A stretch of 64,000 bases of DNA, taken from positions 2,790,001 to 2,854,000 of the forward strand of contig OZ005696.1 of the NCBI GenBank assembly GCA_963930775.1, written 5' to 3'. Positions 22,201 to 32,910 of this stretch are shown piece after piece. Numbering within the stretch: position 1 is the first letter of the stretch; each line of letters opens with the position of its first letter. Below the pieces are notes generated by a model. That model searched no databases. It was not told the origin of the DNA and saw nothing but the letters and a program-made list of their open reading frames with translations. Both the position numbers and the translations under genes were made by a program. The stretch is from Cliona cf. orientalis. Lineage: Eukaryota; Porifera; Demospongiae; Clionaida; Clionaidae.

Positions 22201-25200
22201 TTCTGCAGCACGATTACATAATTTCTGGATTGTGCAGATATCAGATACTGAACATACGATCCTAGGGAGCAGTGGAAACTCCCTTGGTGAGTAAAATGGA
22301 GAGTTTTCATCCGTTGACAGTGCTAAATACCAGTCTGAATTAGTGCTATGTCGACATATTGCAGGAAACTCGTACACACACATATTTAGTAAACTCCTAC
22401 TGGACTCAATTCCCTTAAGCAGTTTAGCTAAGTAAGAACAGTCATTACCTACGAAAGTTTCCAGATCATGGTCAATCATTAAAATTTTCACTGTTTTGAG
22501 ATACTTAGCTGACTTTAATCCATTTGACAGGTTTTCAGTTAAGGCAGTGTCAATACCATACAAAGACAAGTCTGATAATGAATTGCTACTTTCTAATATT
22601 CGTTCAAGTTGTTGACCTAGAGTGACTCTGTTACCAGTATCTTTGTTCATTCTTAGTGTAAGTACTGCTAATTTTGGTAGCAATGATTGTTGCACTGTCT
22701 GAGAAAGGACAGCCATTGCACTGTGATCAACATTATTAAGTTCAATACGTGTAATATTGTGAAATGGAATGTCTATTTGGGGCTGATACTGTTGAACAGT
22801 GCAAAGACCACAAAATAATTTGGATGATCTGCATAACTGTTTATAACTCCGTATTGCTGACTTTTGTTTTAACTTAGCTAGCATATTGACCACGTTAAAC
22901 CAGAAATCATTAACTGTACCTTTTCGATGAAATTTAACATCAGCAAATGTAATATCTGTTAGTGGACTATCATCCTGCGCCATTAACATGAAGAATTTTT
23001 GGATAGTATCAAAGCTTAGCTGCTGTTCACTTAACTCAATTGATTGAAGGTTGAATTTACACTTTAAAGCAGTAGCTATAGTCAAAGCAACTTCATCATT
23101 GATTGAATTTTTCACATTAAGGATTTGAAGATTTGATAGTAATGCTTGTTTGGCAGCTTCACATAGTCGTTTAGTAAAGTTAGGATCTGCTATACTGTCA
23201 GCAATAATTTGTTCATTATCAGAGAGATCAAGCTCTTGGATAGTTCTCATATGTTTGAATATGTTCTCTGCCTCACTAGCTGTGATGCCACTCTGACTAA
23301 CATTCAAATACTTTATTGAACAACTTGGCTCACTCAATCCCTTAGCCGCATAATTCCAAGTACCTTGAGGAAGCTTACATTGTGTCATGATTAACTTTTC
23401 TAGACATAAGCAATTCATTAGCAGTCCCTTGAGAGCAATACCGATATCTTTTGCACTTTGAAAGTTGTCAATACTGGACAATCTGACGTAATGATGAGAT
23501 AGATCCAAAAATGTTAGACTGGATTTGGCATTGTTTGCTAGTGCATTAAATATTCTTTCAAACTGAAAAATAGCTAGGCCATACTCTTCAAGTTTAAACG
23601 ACACAATGCAAAATTGTCCAGGGTCTCTATCAAGGTGGATATGCTGTAAATGAGGCCAAAAGCTGTACTCATGACTAACAACTAACTCCCAACCACATTC
23701 ATCTTTTCTACTAAACGAACAAAGTTGGTCTACATTAAAACTTTGAAGTCCGCAAGATGAAATTAAAATCTTTTTTATTCCATCTGATTTGAGCATGGAT
23801 AGCGACATCTCAAGAATCTGGAGTCCTTTATTAATAGCCAACCCCCTTGCAAAACCAGCTGCAATTATGTCATTAACATAAGTTGCTTGCAGATTAATTT
23901 TGGCCAAAGCATAATTACTTTTGAGAAGGTCTTCAAACACTGAAGCAGTTAACTCACTTAACTTCTCTTGCACCAATAACGATCCATTTTGTGATAGATT
24001 AAGCTCTTTAACACTGTTATTATGTTGAAGAGCTTGTAGTATGTGGATAACACTGTACGAATCCTTGGCATGTGTGAAAGACAGTGTTTTGAGCGCTGAA
24101 TTTCCACTAAGCCCAGCACGAAGGTGAGTTAATGCAGAGTCGGGTAAAATACATCTAGAGAATTCTATATGATGTAGCACTTTATTGAAAGCAAGCATCA
24201 TTTCCATCGCATATCCGAATCTAATATCCAATGTAACAGAGTTAAATAATAACATCTGAACATGTTTATCATCTCGTAAGGCAAGAAAAAAGGTAGCACA
24301 ATGATCATAAGGTTCCCTACCAGAAATGAGAATGCAAGTAACGGGAGCATACTCCAAATTGATAATATCACGGAGTTTAGATAGTAGACTGAATACTTTC
24401 ATACTACTTCCTGAATCACCATCCGATTTCCAAGAATGCAATAAATTATTCCTTTCTAATCGCACATCTTCACTGACATGCAGCTGTGATAAACTGCTAT
24501 GGTTATCAGCAGTGGCAATGACAGTGCAGATACTTTTTAAAGTTAAACAATTTTGATTCATAGAAAGACATTTCAATCCAGTATTCCTTTGCAATCCAAT
24601 TATCAGGTACTGAACGAGCTGTTCGTCAAGTGTTCCATCGGACATAATTAGTTCCCTAATATTCTGGTTAGTTGTCAATAATCTTTCTAATGCTGGTCCT
24701 ACTCGATCACACTGCCTACCAGTAGAAAGTGTTGGATTGCATGAAATATCTAACATCTGGATTGAATTGTTTTTTATCAAAGCTTCAAGCAGTAGTAGAG
24801 TGGCAAGACTTGTCAGTCCAATCCCCGATAAAGTTAGCTTTTGTAAAACAGTGGACGAGCATATCTTTGCAGCATGCTGAGAGATCAGAGAATCTGCATC
24901 TACATCTTTAATTATTAGGACTTCCAAATTTTGCAAACATTTTACACTTATAACTTTATTTACAATGCTACAATTTACTTTGCTTAATTCAACTTCTTTA
25001 ACATTCTCCAAGTATGAAGCAAGTCCCTCACCCAGCGACGCACTACACAGAACCACATTGTCAGAAGTTGTTGAAACACAGAACCTAGGTTCATCACGTT
25101 TAATATAAAGTTTGGGAACGTGACATAAAAACTCCAAATTTGGAGCTATGGATGTTGGCTCAAAATTATGCAATACTTGAAAATTTAATTCCTGAATACT

Positions 25201-28200
25201 GTCAAGCCATGGAAATAATTTTAAGTTATTAAGCACATCGGCATCATTTTTACTTAGGTCAAGATGGATAACTGATGATACTCTTAAATAAGGATAGGAT
25301 GTTTTCAACACATTATTCATTACTTTAATTGAATCAGCAGTTAGTGAGCAGTTGCTTAAATCCATTGACTCCCAGCTCCGATTAACAGAGCATAAAAAAT
25401 GGGTTAGAAGCCTGCAATCAAAAAGAGTCATTCTTTCATTACTAAGATTTAATACATTTTTGTCTGGTAAACTGTCATACAAAGAGTTGAAATATTTGAA
25501 TTGTTGTGATTCAAATATCAAGTTCATGTAGTACTTGAAACTATTAGCAAAGGTTATATGGAGATTTTCTCCCGATCTCGAGTTTTTCTCATGGGTGTTA
25601 TTAAATATCTTAAAACCCAAGGAGAATACAAATCTTAGAAGTTCTTCATTTAATGGGATCATTCCCGCAAAAAATAACATAAATTGTCGAAAGCGTGGCC
25701 TGTCTATATGCTGATAGAAGATATCCATTTGATCATCACGTTCAAGAGTTCTGCGGATGTACCTTGCAGCTAAAAATTCTTGAATGCTTAGATGTATAAA
25801 CTGAAAGTGCTCATCAGTATTCTTACCAATACTAGTTGCAGAGCTTAACAGTCCAAGGCAGCAACATTTAATAGTGAATTTGTTAAATTTTCCTCCATAA
25901 ATTGATTTTAGCTCGCTATAAGTAAAAACAAATTTATCCTTAATCAAGCAATCATACGCAAGACTATCAAGTACGTCTAGACGACCAGATACTGCATCAG
26001 GCAAATTATATATATCATGAAAATCCTCCTCCTCCAATTCAGTATTATTCTCAACCACTAAAACTTCACGTGCTAGCATGTCAAGTAAAAAGGTTTCAAT
26101 AAGCTTTGTCATAGTAGCCGGTAGGGACACCTGGGAATCAGGTGATTTTGCTGACCGTGACTCATAAACATGAATCATTATGATACAAACTAGAGGAATG
26201 TAGCACAGTGAGGCTATATCTTCTCTTTCCTCCAATTGGCTAATTAAATTTGTAGCAATGGATATATCTTTAATTTGTTTCCTTATGCAAGAGTACATTT
26301 GCTCTTTATTAAAACCAAGCACTTCAATATGCCTGTTGATGATACTTGGAGCTTTTTTAAGTTCATTGGATGTATAAGGCCGAGATGTAATCCAAATGGC
26401 ACATTTTGTCAACTTCTTACCACGAAATATTTTAATAAATAAAGAATCTGATCTATGACGCTGGTCATAACTAAGTTCATCATAGCCATCAAAAATAAAT
26501 GCAATGTTTTCACCATTATTTTTCTGAATATACTGAACCACTTTTGTTTTCAGATCTTGATCGTCTCCTGGAAGAAAATCTTCAATATCTTTAGCTTCTC
26601 TTAAAGAAGCTTGTCTCAAAGGCACTAGCAACACTAGGTCATACTGCTTAAACAATCGATTTTCAGCCCATTCTTTGCAAGCATTAAGGGTTAATGTTGT
26701 CTTACCAATTCCAGGAGCTCCATCCATCAGTACTTTTGGTGCCTGGAGCTTGTTAGAATCTGGTGAAGGAACAGGATCAAGAATAGTAGAGACATCTACC
26801 TCTTTCTTGTATGCCAAAATGCTATCAATTTTACCATATGCATGGTCATATTCTTGAGATTCTGACATTGTGCAGTCCGATTTAGTACTACTGTCGCTTA
26901 CCAAAACTACTCTAGTATATTCTTGTGGATTACTCTCTGGCCAATCACGCTCCATAAATGGTATCATATTAATATACATCTCTTTCAAGTCCTTTCCGTA
27001 ATCTCTGACATACTTAGGTACAACATGACTGCTTGCTTTTGTTTTAGTAAATGATGGGGCTAAGAAAAGAAAGCAATTATGAAAAATGGTTTGCAACTGC
27101 AGCCAATAATAATCATTGCAAACAAATCACATTCATAGCTTAAGGGATGAATTACCGTAGGTCGGGTTTTAATTGCGAGTATCTATTAATTGCAAATTAT
27201 GAGTTTTTCTATATACATTTCGCAATTAATAGATTCGCAAACATAAACATGCACGTATACTACAGTACGGTATGGGGTCGTCCATCGCAATTATTGGATT
27301 CGCAATTTGGCCTGACTTGACTAGAACGCAATTATTAAACTACGCAATTGAAACCTGTCCTACGGTATTATAATATTTATTGACATTCTCGCAAAGGTGG
27401 CTATGCTAGTATCTTTCTGCGAGTACTAGTGTGAGAATATGATAGAAAATTGTGATGAAGTGACAAATATTTGGTTGGTAAAGGTCTACCTCTCTTGTAT
27501 GCACTCACTACTAAGCTTGATTAAACTCTACCAAAATGAATGCACAGGAGTGCAGAATTAACCCTCACCGCTACACGCGTGCATGACTCATGCTCATGCA
27601 CATCTATAGCATATCTCAGTGCATGTGTCTGCCTGCTCAATATTGGGAGTATTGAACTAGGTACATACTACTATATATACCCCTCCAGTTTTCTTCAGAA
27701 TCAGTGCATGATATAGGGTAGGGGGAAGGCACCTGGCTATGTCACTGTAACTATTAACTGAAAGCCTCTGTGACTGCTTAAACTGAATTATGCACTTGAG
27801 AGCCACTGCCTGTTTACACTGTCACTGCACTAACAACTGACCAACAAGGCACGGAATGGCAACCACAACTGCACATTACTATACCACTGGGCAGGACTTA
27901 ACGTGACCACTCTTCCTTGATGCCTGGTAATCCTCAGATTCGTCCTTCTCTCAGACGACCCTTACCATACGGACAGACGAACGGACGGATGGACAAACGG
28001 ACGGACAGACGGACGGACAAAAAATCGCCAAACGATTGCAGTAACCCTATGCCTACGCTTTGCAGCGAGGGTTAATGAATGCACAGGAGTGCAGAACCCT
28101 CACCGCTACATGCATGCATATTATAGTATGGCTCACTCTGTGCACGTTCAATAATATCAGCAATATCAGGAGTCAGGAGTATTGAACTACATACCCTACA

Positions 28201-31200
28201 CCTGAACAGGGTATGCTGGTATACTACATACCCTGCACCTAAACAGGGTTCTGATACTAGAGTCAGTGATCTAAGAGTTGGGGGAAGGCACCTGGCTATG
28301 TCACTATATAAACTGAAAGCCTCTGTGACAAGGAATGCGTACTTTCTCTATAGCGACCCTTACCATTTAGCAAAAAAGGGTTGCGACGCACGGACAGACA
28401 GATGGACGGACGGACGGACGGACGGACAGACAAAAATCGCCAAACAATTGCAGTAACCCTCCGCCTATGCTTTGCGGCGAGGGTTAATAATATTCTGACT
28501 CACAGGAAAATAATACTATCCCGGTATGAAGTGAAATAATTAGTAGGGTTTCATCCAGTGTGGGGGGGGGGGGGGGGGGGGGGACAGGGAAACTCCCCCT
28601 AAGTAATTAAATTTAGCATAATTATAATATCAGTCACCAAAATTTAATCAAACACTAGCATTTGTTTTTAATCAAAAATTACCAGAGACAATCTGGAGGA
28701 ATTAAAAACGTACGTCCAAAGGAACTTAGCGTGCTAAATTTAATATGCCCACTCATTTATCGCACTTCCACCCCAAATTTTTGTTCCTAGATGAAACCCT
28801 CTAGAGCATGTGTTTACCTCACGCTTGTTGCATGTGCATCCTACTACTGCTTGAGTAAGCACTCTTGCTCTGTACTAAGCATAAGAGCCACTAACAACTT
28901 GTGCACATGAGCAGAAAGCACATGGTCAGACATAGGTGCAATTGATACATGTAGGTGTGACCAACACTAAATAAAACATTTTTGCCCTCGTGGCCAGTGC
29001 ATGTCATCAAGCGAAGCAGTGTTTGATGGTTTGATCACCGTTACAATTAACTCACCCAGGGGCCTACATCTCCAGCGGTTATGGTGCAGACGACAATAGC
29101 AACTGGCAGATAAACGTATTGCTTTACCCCTTGGGGGTAAAAAAGGTAACCATAAGTATATCAGTGATGTCATTTACATGACATCCTGTTAACATAATAT
29201 TATTATTATTATCTTGATTGGCTAGACAATGCACTGTCATAGTGAATTGATCACAGTACAATAATTATGGATGTATCTTTGATCTGCATCAGGATACAAA
29301 CTTAATTGCTTGGGCTCGATCAAGGAGTATAATAATTATTATTATTGTTTTTACAGATTTCAAATTCTAGTAGCTATAATTTTAAACATAACTGCATAAT
29401 ATTATTATAGTAGACATGCTTTGATACTTACAGCATATTCTTTCAATGATATCAGCATACTCCTCATATCCACAAACATTAAATATGTCAAATAAATGAC
29501 GATATGTGGCCCTCTGGCCCGATTTCTGCTTCCATATTCTCAAGACTGATCTCCTAGGATAAAAATCAGCACTAATATTACAGTGTGATGCATGTGCAAT
29601 GTCACAAGTGATAATACTAAGACATACATGTATATTGTTATTACCGTATTACCTCTAATTTAACGGACACCAGAAAAATAATTATTTTGGCCAATGTCCA
29701 CTATAATTAGAGCACACGAAAATATCCGGCGTTCGAAGTGTCCGATGAAGTAGAACACGCTTTCATGCATGCGCATTCGGTCAAATGGACGTGTGATCGA
29801 GTAGCTGGAGCTCCCTGTTCATGGTGGGAAAGAGAACAGCTCGCCTCCTTCATTACCACCAAAGAAGCAGCTGTCCATTGCAAATTTTACTCGATCAGTA
29901 CCACGCTAGCGCGAGCTGTCCAACGATGTCCGGATAATAATTAGAACAACAAAAACTTTAACTTTATTGACTGTCCGGTGTAATTAGAGGTAAAAAATAA
30001 TTCGAAATGGTGTCTGGATAATTAGAGATGTCCGTTAAATTAGGACAATACGGTAATTCTGACAGTTACATAAAGTTTGCCTAAAGTTATGATTTAATAC
30101 TAGATAGTAGAATTTTTTGGCCAAGATCTGGGCCGGGTATTGCTGCTAGGATCTATAAAATTAATGTTAGACACTGTTTATTCATTAAATCCAAATCATG
30201 TCATTATGATACCAACAGTAGTTACAAAGTAAAGAGGGAGGATAAAGGAGTACAAAGGTCATAAGATATACATAGCAGTTGTGATCCAGTTGTAGCAAGG
30301 GCTTTTCGAGCCACATAAGCAGCAAGGGGGATATCATACCACTCAGTGACTGTGCAAGGTCTGGACGATCATATGACATTATTTATGTGCCATTACAACT
30401 TTTACAGTAATTTACCACATAAGCAATATGGTTAATGACCATCAATTACTAAAATAATAATAATGTGGTCCGGTTTTTACTTAATCAGCTGGCCTGGTTT
30501 CAGTGGCCTTGAGTTAAGAGTCTGGGTACAAGGCTATGACTTTAATGGAGCTATGACTATCATGTTCAGCTTATAAGCAGCCACTGTAATCACTACTGAC
30601 ATGGTTCTCAGTTGCTATATATTATATATCTATAGAAAATAAAGTAAGATTCTCCGTGGATAATTTAACTGCTCGGTAAAATTTGTCAACATTATGAATG
30701 AATATCATTATGCAACAACTAAACCTTACAGACTTCCTGTGGTTTATAAAGCTAGCAATGAATAACAAATTTTGATGTGGCTACATAATAAGCATGTGGT
30801 CGGGTGACGGGAAATAATGAATCAAGTTAGAGTGGCCTAAGCCTGTATTACAAATGCAACATGTTTATGCATGTGACTGAGCAATGTGTAGAGCAAGTTG
30901 CAGGCCCAAGGAATTTAGTATGGATACTAGAGCAGTACCCCATGTACAGTGGAACTTCTCATGACGGACCCTCCCAGGAGCGACCACCCACTATATAATG
31001 GACAACCACTATGGAACGGATTGAATTTGCCATAGACTTAGTACATTACGAACCTCCGAGGAGCGAACAACCTCTCAATTCTCTATAACGGACGGATTGT
31101 TCGCACCTGATTGAACCTCTCAGTATAATTTTACTTCTAAATAGCGGACGGCCAGGAAGCCACACCGCTTTTCGCGGCCAGTGACGTAATCATGATAGCC

Positions 31201-32480
31201 TAGCCAGGCCCTTCCCCCTTTGTAGGAGGGGGTGCTATCTTGAAGGTGGGTCTGGGGAGAGACTATAAATGCATCAATGCATGATACAGTACTTATATTG
31301 AAGTAGTTTCAAATCCAGCTCATATCCTGCTTTCCTGTTGATTCTTTCTCCAGTCACCTCTGCAAACGCTAACTAGCTACGTATATAGCTATCATAATGT
31401 ATAGACTATAATTATTATATTATGTAAATTGTCTCTGCTTCTGTAAAGGGACAACCTCCATATAAAGGACAAAAGGCCTGCTCCCAATGTGTCCGTTATT
31501 CGGAAGTTCTACTGTAACTGCAAACGTTAGTTACTACAATTTGAACTGCTCAATTAACAGCTACCAAATGCTTGCCGCGACACATGCCTTCTGTCATACG
31601 CAAAATGCTCCACTGTGGTCCTGCACCGTCGTGAAAGCTATCTAGGCTCACGTGCCAGCCCCTCCAATGCAAATGAGAGAAAAGATCTGAGTCAAAAGGG
31701 TCACACTAACACGTCCGGCTGGAACGCAATAGCATTATGCTAATTCCGGTGTGCATAAAATAGAAACTAACTGCCACTTCTGCACCGTGTGCATAGACCA
31801 AGCACATGCTATATGCGTGTACGTACAAACCATGCATAATTACATTCCACTGATCACGGTTCTACAACCTAATTGGGCTGCAATATGCATACCTCGAGTA
31901 TAAGGAAGTGAAACTGTTTTGACTAGACCCTTTTTTGTGTGTGCATGAAGGGGCTGGGGCTGGGCATGAGACTCATAATAATATTATTATTGCATTAAAT
32001 CTTGAAGTGAGGGGAAGAGAGAAATATCAGGATCGAGTTGGAGTTTTAAATTTGATTTTCTGAATTCTAGTCAAGCACTCTTACCAACTAAGCTAATGAA
32101 TCCTGATAGCTATACATCCCAGGTGACCTCGTCCCCAGTTTCCCCGATCTTTCATGTAACATTGAAAACATAGGCCGTGAGTGGCCTGGGGACTAGGCTA
32201 CATCCCAGGAACTAGTTCAAACCTGGCTACCCGGGCCGCATAAAAATTGAAAGTGTTGAACGAGAAACTAAAGGATACAATAAAATTATTTTACTTACGA
32301 CTGAAGCTTCAGACTCCAAGGATGCTTAATTTTAATTTCAGCTACGTCAGCATCAGTCAATTCAAGGCTCTCAGAAAGAGTCCCTTCCCACTCATGCATT
32401 CCATCAGCTATCATTCCAGCGTGTCGTGGGACCCCATCGTTTCCAGCATCAAGCACCTGGTTCCAGATATCGGTATCCAT
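16207..32480 (-). CDS. Giant DD-NACHT-LRR receptor (NLR), 3,718 residues, intact
   Basis: Three exons on the minus strand: 32480-32299 (ATG, first half of the death domain, donor GTAAGT, phase 2), 29553-29432 (second half, motif ATYRHLFDIF, phase 1) and 27059-16207 (TGA). They sum to 11,157 nt, exactly 3,719 codons. Joined, exons 1 and 2 form one complete death domain of about 100 residues. NACHT follows: Walker A GAPGIGKTT near residue 215, Walker B IAFIFDGYDELS near 290 and the sensor-like WITSRPY. Ribonuclease-inhibitor-type LRRs begin near residue 630 and run to the C-terminus, about 3,000 residues against a few hundred in typical NLRs, all in one exon. The LRR array has a higher-order pattern with a Trp-containing insert (see findings). 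NLRs are cytosolic ligand sensors that oligomerise through NACHT and recruit partners through death-fold domains. It is divergent from gene 3 and convergent with gene 2. MQTIF at 27096 is probably intronic: CTTTTCTTAG lies just before 27059. Confidence 0.88.
27155..27365. mobile_element. MITE, 211 bp, TA target (CCGTAGG family), uninterrupted copy
   Basis: Inverted termini CCGTAGGTCGGGTTTTAATT and ending AATTGAAACCTGTCCTACGG, flanked by TA at 27153-27154 and 27366-27367. It lies in NLR intron 2. A relative at 38564-39588 is interrupted by another element, so this copy serves as its empty-site reference. Confidence 0.85.
27558..28075. mobile_element. TTAACCCTC inverted-repeat element, first of two in tandem
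   Basis: It starts TTAACCCTCACCGC and ends GCAGCGAGGGTTAA. The interior includes a GGAC-rich simple repeat (about 27975-28018) and the phrase GGGGGAAGGCACCTGGCTAT. The second copy follows immediately. No ORF. Confidence 0.65.
28094..28487. mobile_element. TTAACCCTC inverted-repeat element, second tandem copy
   Basis: It repeats the preceding element, including its flank ATGCACAGGAGTGCAGAA, the GGGGGAAGGCACCTGGCTAT block and the GGAC repeat, and ends GGCGAGGGTTAA. It is shorter through internal differences. The shared flank suggests tandem duplication of element plus flank rather than two insertions. Confidence 0.65.
28545..28800. mobile_element. AGGGTTTCATC inverted-repeat element with poly-G
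   Basis: Termini AGGGTTTCATCCAG and CTAGATGAAACCCT are inverted repeats. A run of 22 Gs (28562-28583) follows the left end. The element at 37985-38292 has similar ends (CAGGGCTTCATTTAG) and also homopolymer G/C tracts, so the two may be one hAT-like family. Located in NLR intron 2. Confidence 0.6.
29050..29150. repeat. Fragment of the TTACCCC dispersed repeat
   Basis: It contains the reversed ATTGCTTTACCCCTTG block and the GACGACAA stretch shared with 9229-9638 and 37326-37690. Located in NLR intron 2. Confidence 0.5.
29644..30053. mobile_element. MITE, 410 bp, TA target (CCGTATT family)
   Basis: The left end CCGTATTACCTCTAATTTAA and the right end, whose reverse complement reads CCGTATTGTCCTAATTTAAC, are inverted repeats flanked by TA. 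Sub-terminal motifs (AATTAGAGGT, GTCCG) recur inside. An internal ORF at 29738-29944 has no recognisable domain. It lies in NLR intron 1. Typical of Tc1/mariner/pogo-type non-autonomous elements. Confidence 0.8.
30947..31514. mobile_element. MITE, 568 bp, TA target (CAGTGGAAC family)
   Basis: The left end CAGTGGAACTTCTCATGACG and right end (reverse complement CAGTAGAACTTCCGAATAAC) are inverted repeats flanked by TA. CAGTRGAAC ends are characteristic of pogo/Tc1-type elements in many animals. No transposase ORF. Located in NLR intron 1. Confidence 0.8.
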
Positions 32481-32910
32481 GCTTCTTACACTGATAAGCC
32501 AATCTTTAGAGCAGATTTTTTAGAATTTGTGTGGTCCGTAGGAGGCGGGCTGGCGCGCGATACTAGACCACCCACACTGTCGTCATAATAATTACGTCAT
32601 GATAAGATTATTATGTACATAGCCCTGCCCCTCCCATTGATGACCTTTACCCAACGGTTACGGTACAACTGCACGATTTGTATATTATAAATTTGGTTGT
32701 CAGATAACGAGCTTTTGTGTTACACTAGATATATTTTACATGGCTCAGGATGATCCATTGCCATGTATCTAGCCCCGTCCCCAGTCTGGGAGTGCATTAG
32801 TCTCGCGAGCCAGCCCCTCCTACGCGTAGGAGGGGCTGGCTCGCGAGACTAATAAACTGCACCTTTTGATGGGTGTGGCTCGTAACAACTAAACCCTCGA
32901 CTAAACCACA
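32481..32910. promoter_or_regulatory. Shared divergent promoter of the NLR and gene 3
   Basis: Only 430 bases separate the NLR start codon (minus, 32480) from the gene 3 start codon (plus, 32911). The two short blocks shared with the gene 2 leader are here at about 32742-32763 and 32861-32885. An upstream ATG at 32740 opens a 10-codon ORF (stop TAG at 32770-32772) starting with the same six codons as in gene 2 apart from one substitution. A perfect 58-bp palindrome lies inside (32796-32853). Bidirectional function is inferred from layout. Confidence 0.55.
32796..32853. repeat. Perfect 58-bp palindrome in the divergent promoter
   Basis: Two 29-base arms are exact reverse complements with no spacer, centred on TACGCGTA. 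The sequence is GC-rich (GCGAGCCAGCCCCTCC). Related single arms occur near 6901-6990 and 32540, so it may be a fold-back element. It ends 57 bases before the gene 3 ATG and would form a hairpin in the leader RNA. Confidence 0.9.

Larger units (their letters stand above)
1..25837. repeat. Copy 1 of ~39.3 kb tandem segmental duplication
   Basis: This stretch is repeated at 39322-64000 in the same orientation. The offset is exactly 39,321 for roughly the first 8,000 bases, where I see no difference. It then shifts with small indels: about 39,329 after the poly-C at 8150, 39,340 near 9226, 38,198 after the 1.14 kb insertion, and about 38,208 at the NLR stop codon. Both ends of the duplication lie beyond the window or the compared region, so its true limits are unknown. 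The spacing implies a tandem unit of gene 1/3 tail, gene 2/4, NLR and the 5' part of gene 3. Confidence 0.95.

Noticed and set aside
17552-24911. Plus-strand ORFs across the NLR exon
   Set aside because: Antisense shadows of the LRR coding sequence with no independent support.
27060-27096. MQTIFHNC... as the NLR N-terminus
   Set aside because: A good acceptor (CTTTTCTTAG) follows, and joining at 27059 to a phase-matched death-domain exon gives a complete DD-NACHT protein.
27975-28018. GGAC-type repeats as a CRISPR-like array
   Set aside because: Simple tandem repeat without spacers inside a transposon-like element in an animal genome.
30185-30379. Minus-strand ORF in NLR intron 1 as a missing NLR exon
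   Set aside because: Lacks death-domain pattern, and exons 1 and 2 already join perfectly in phase without it.
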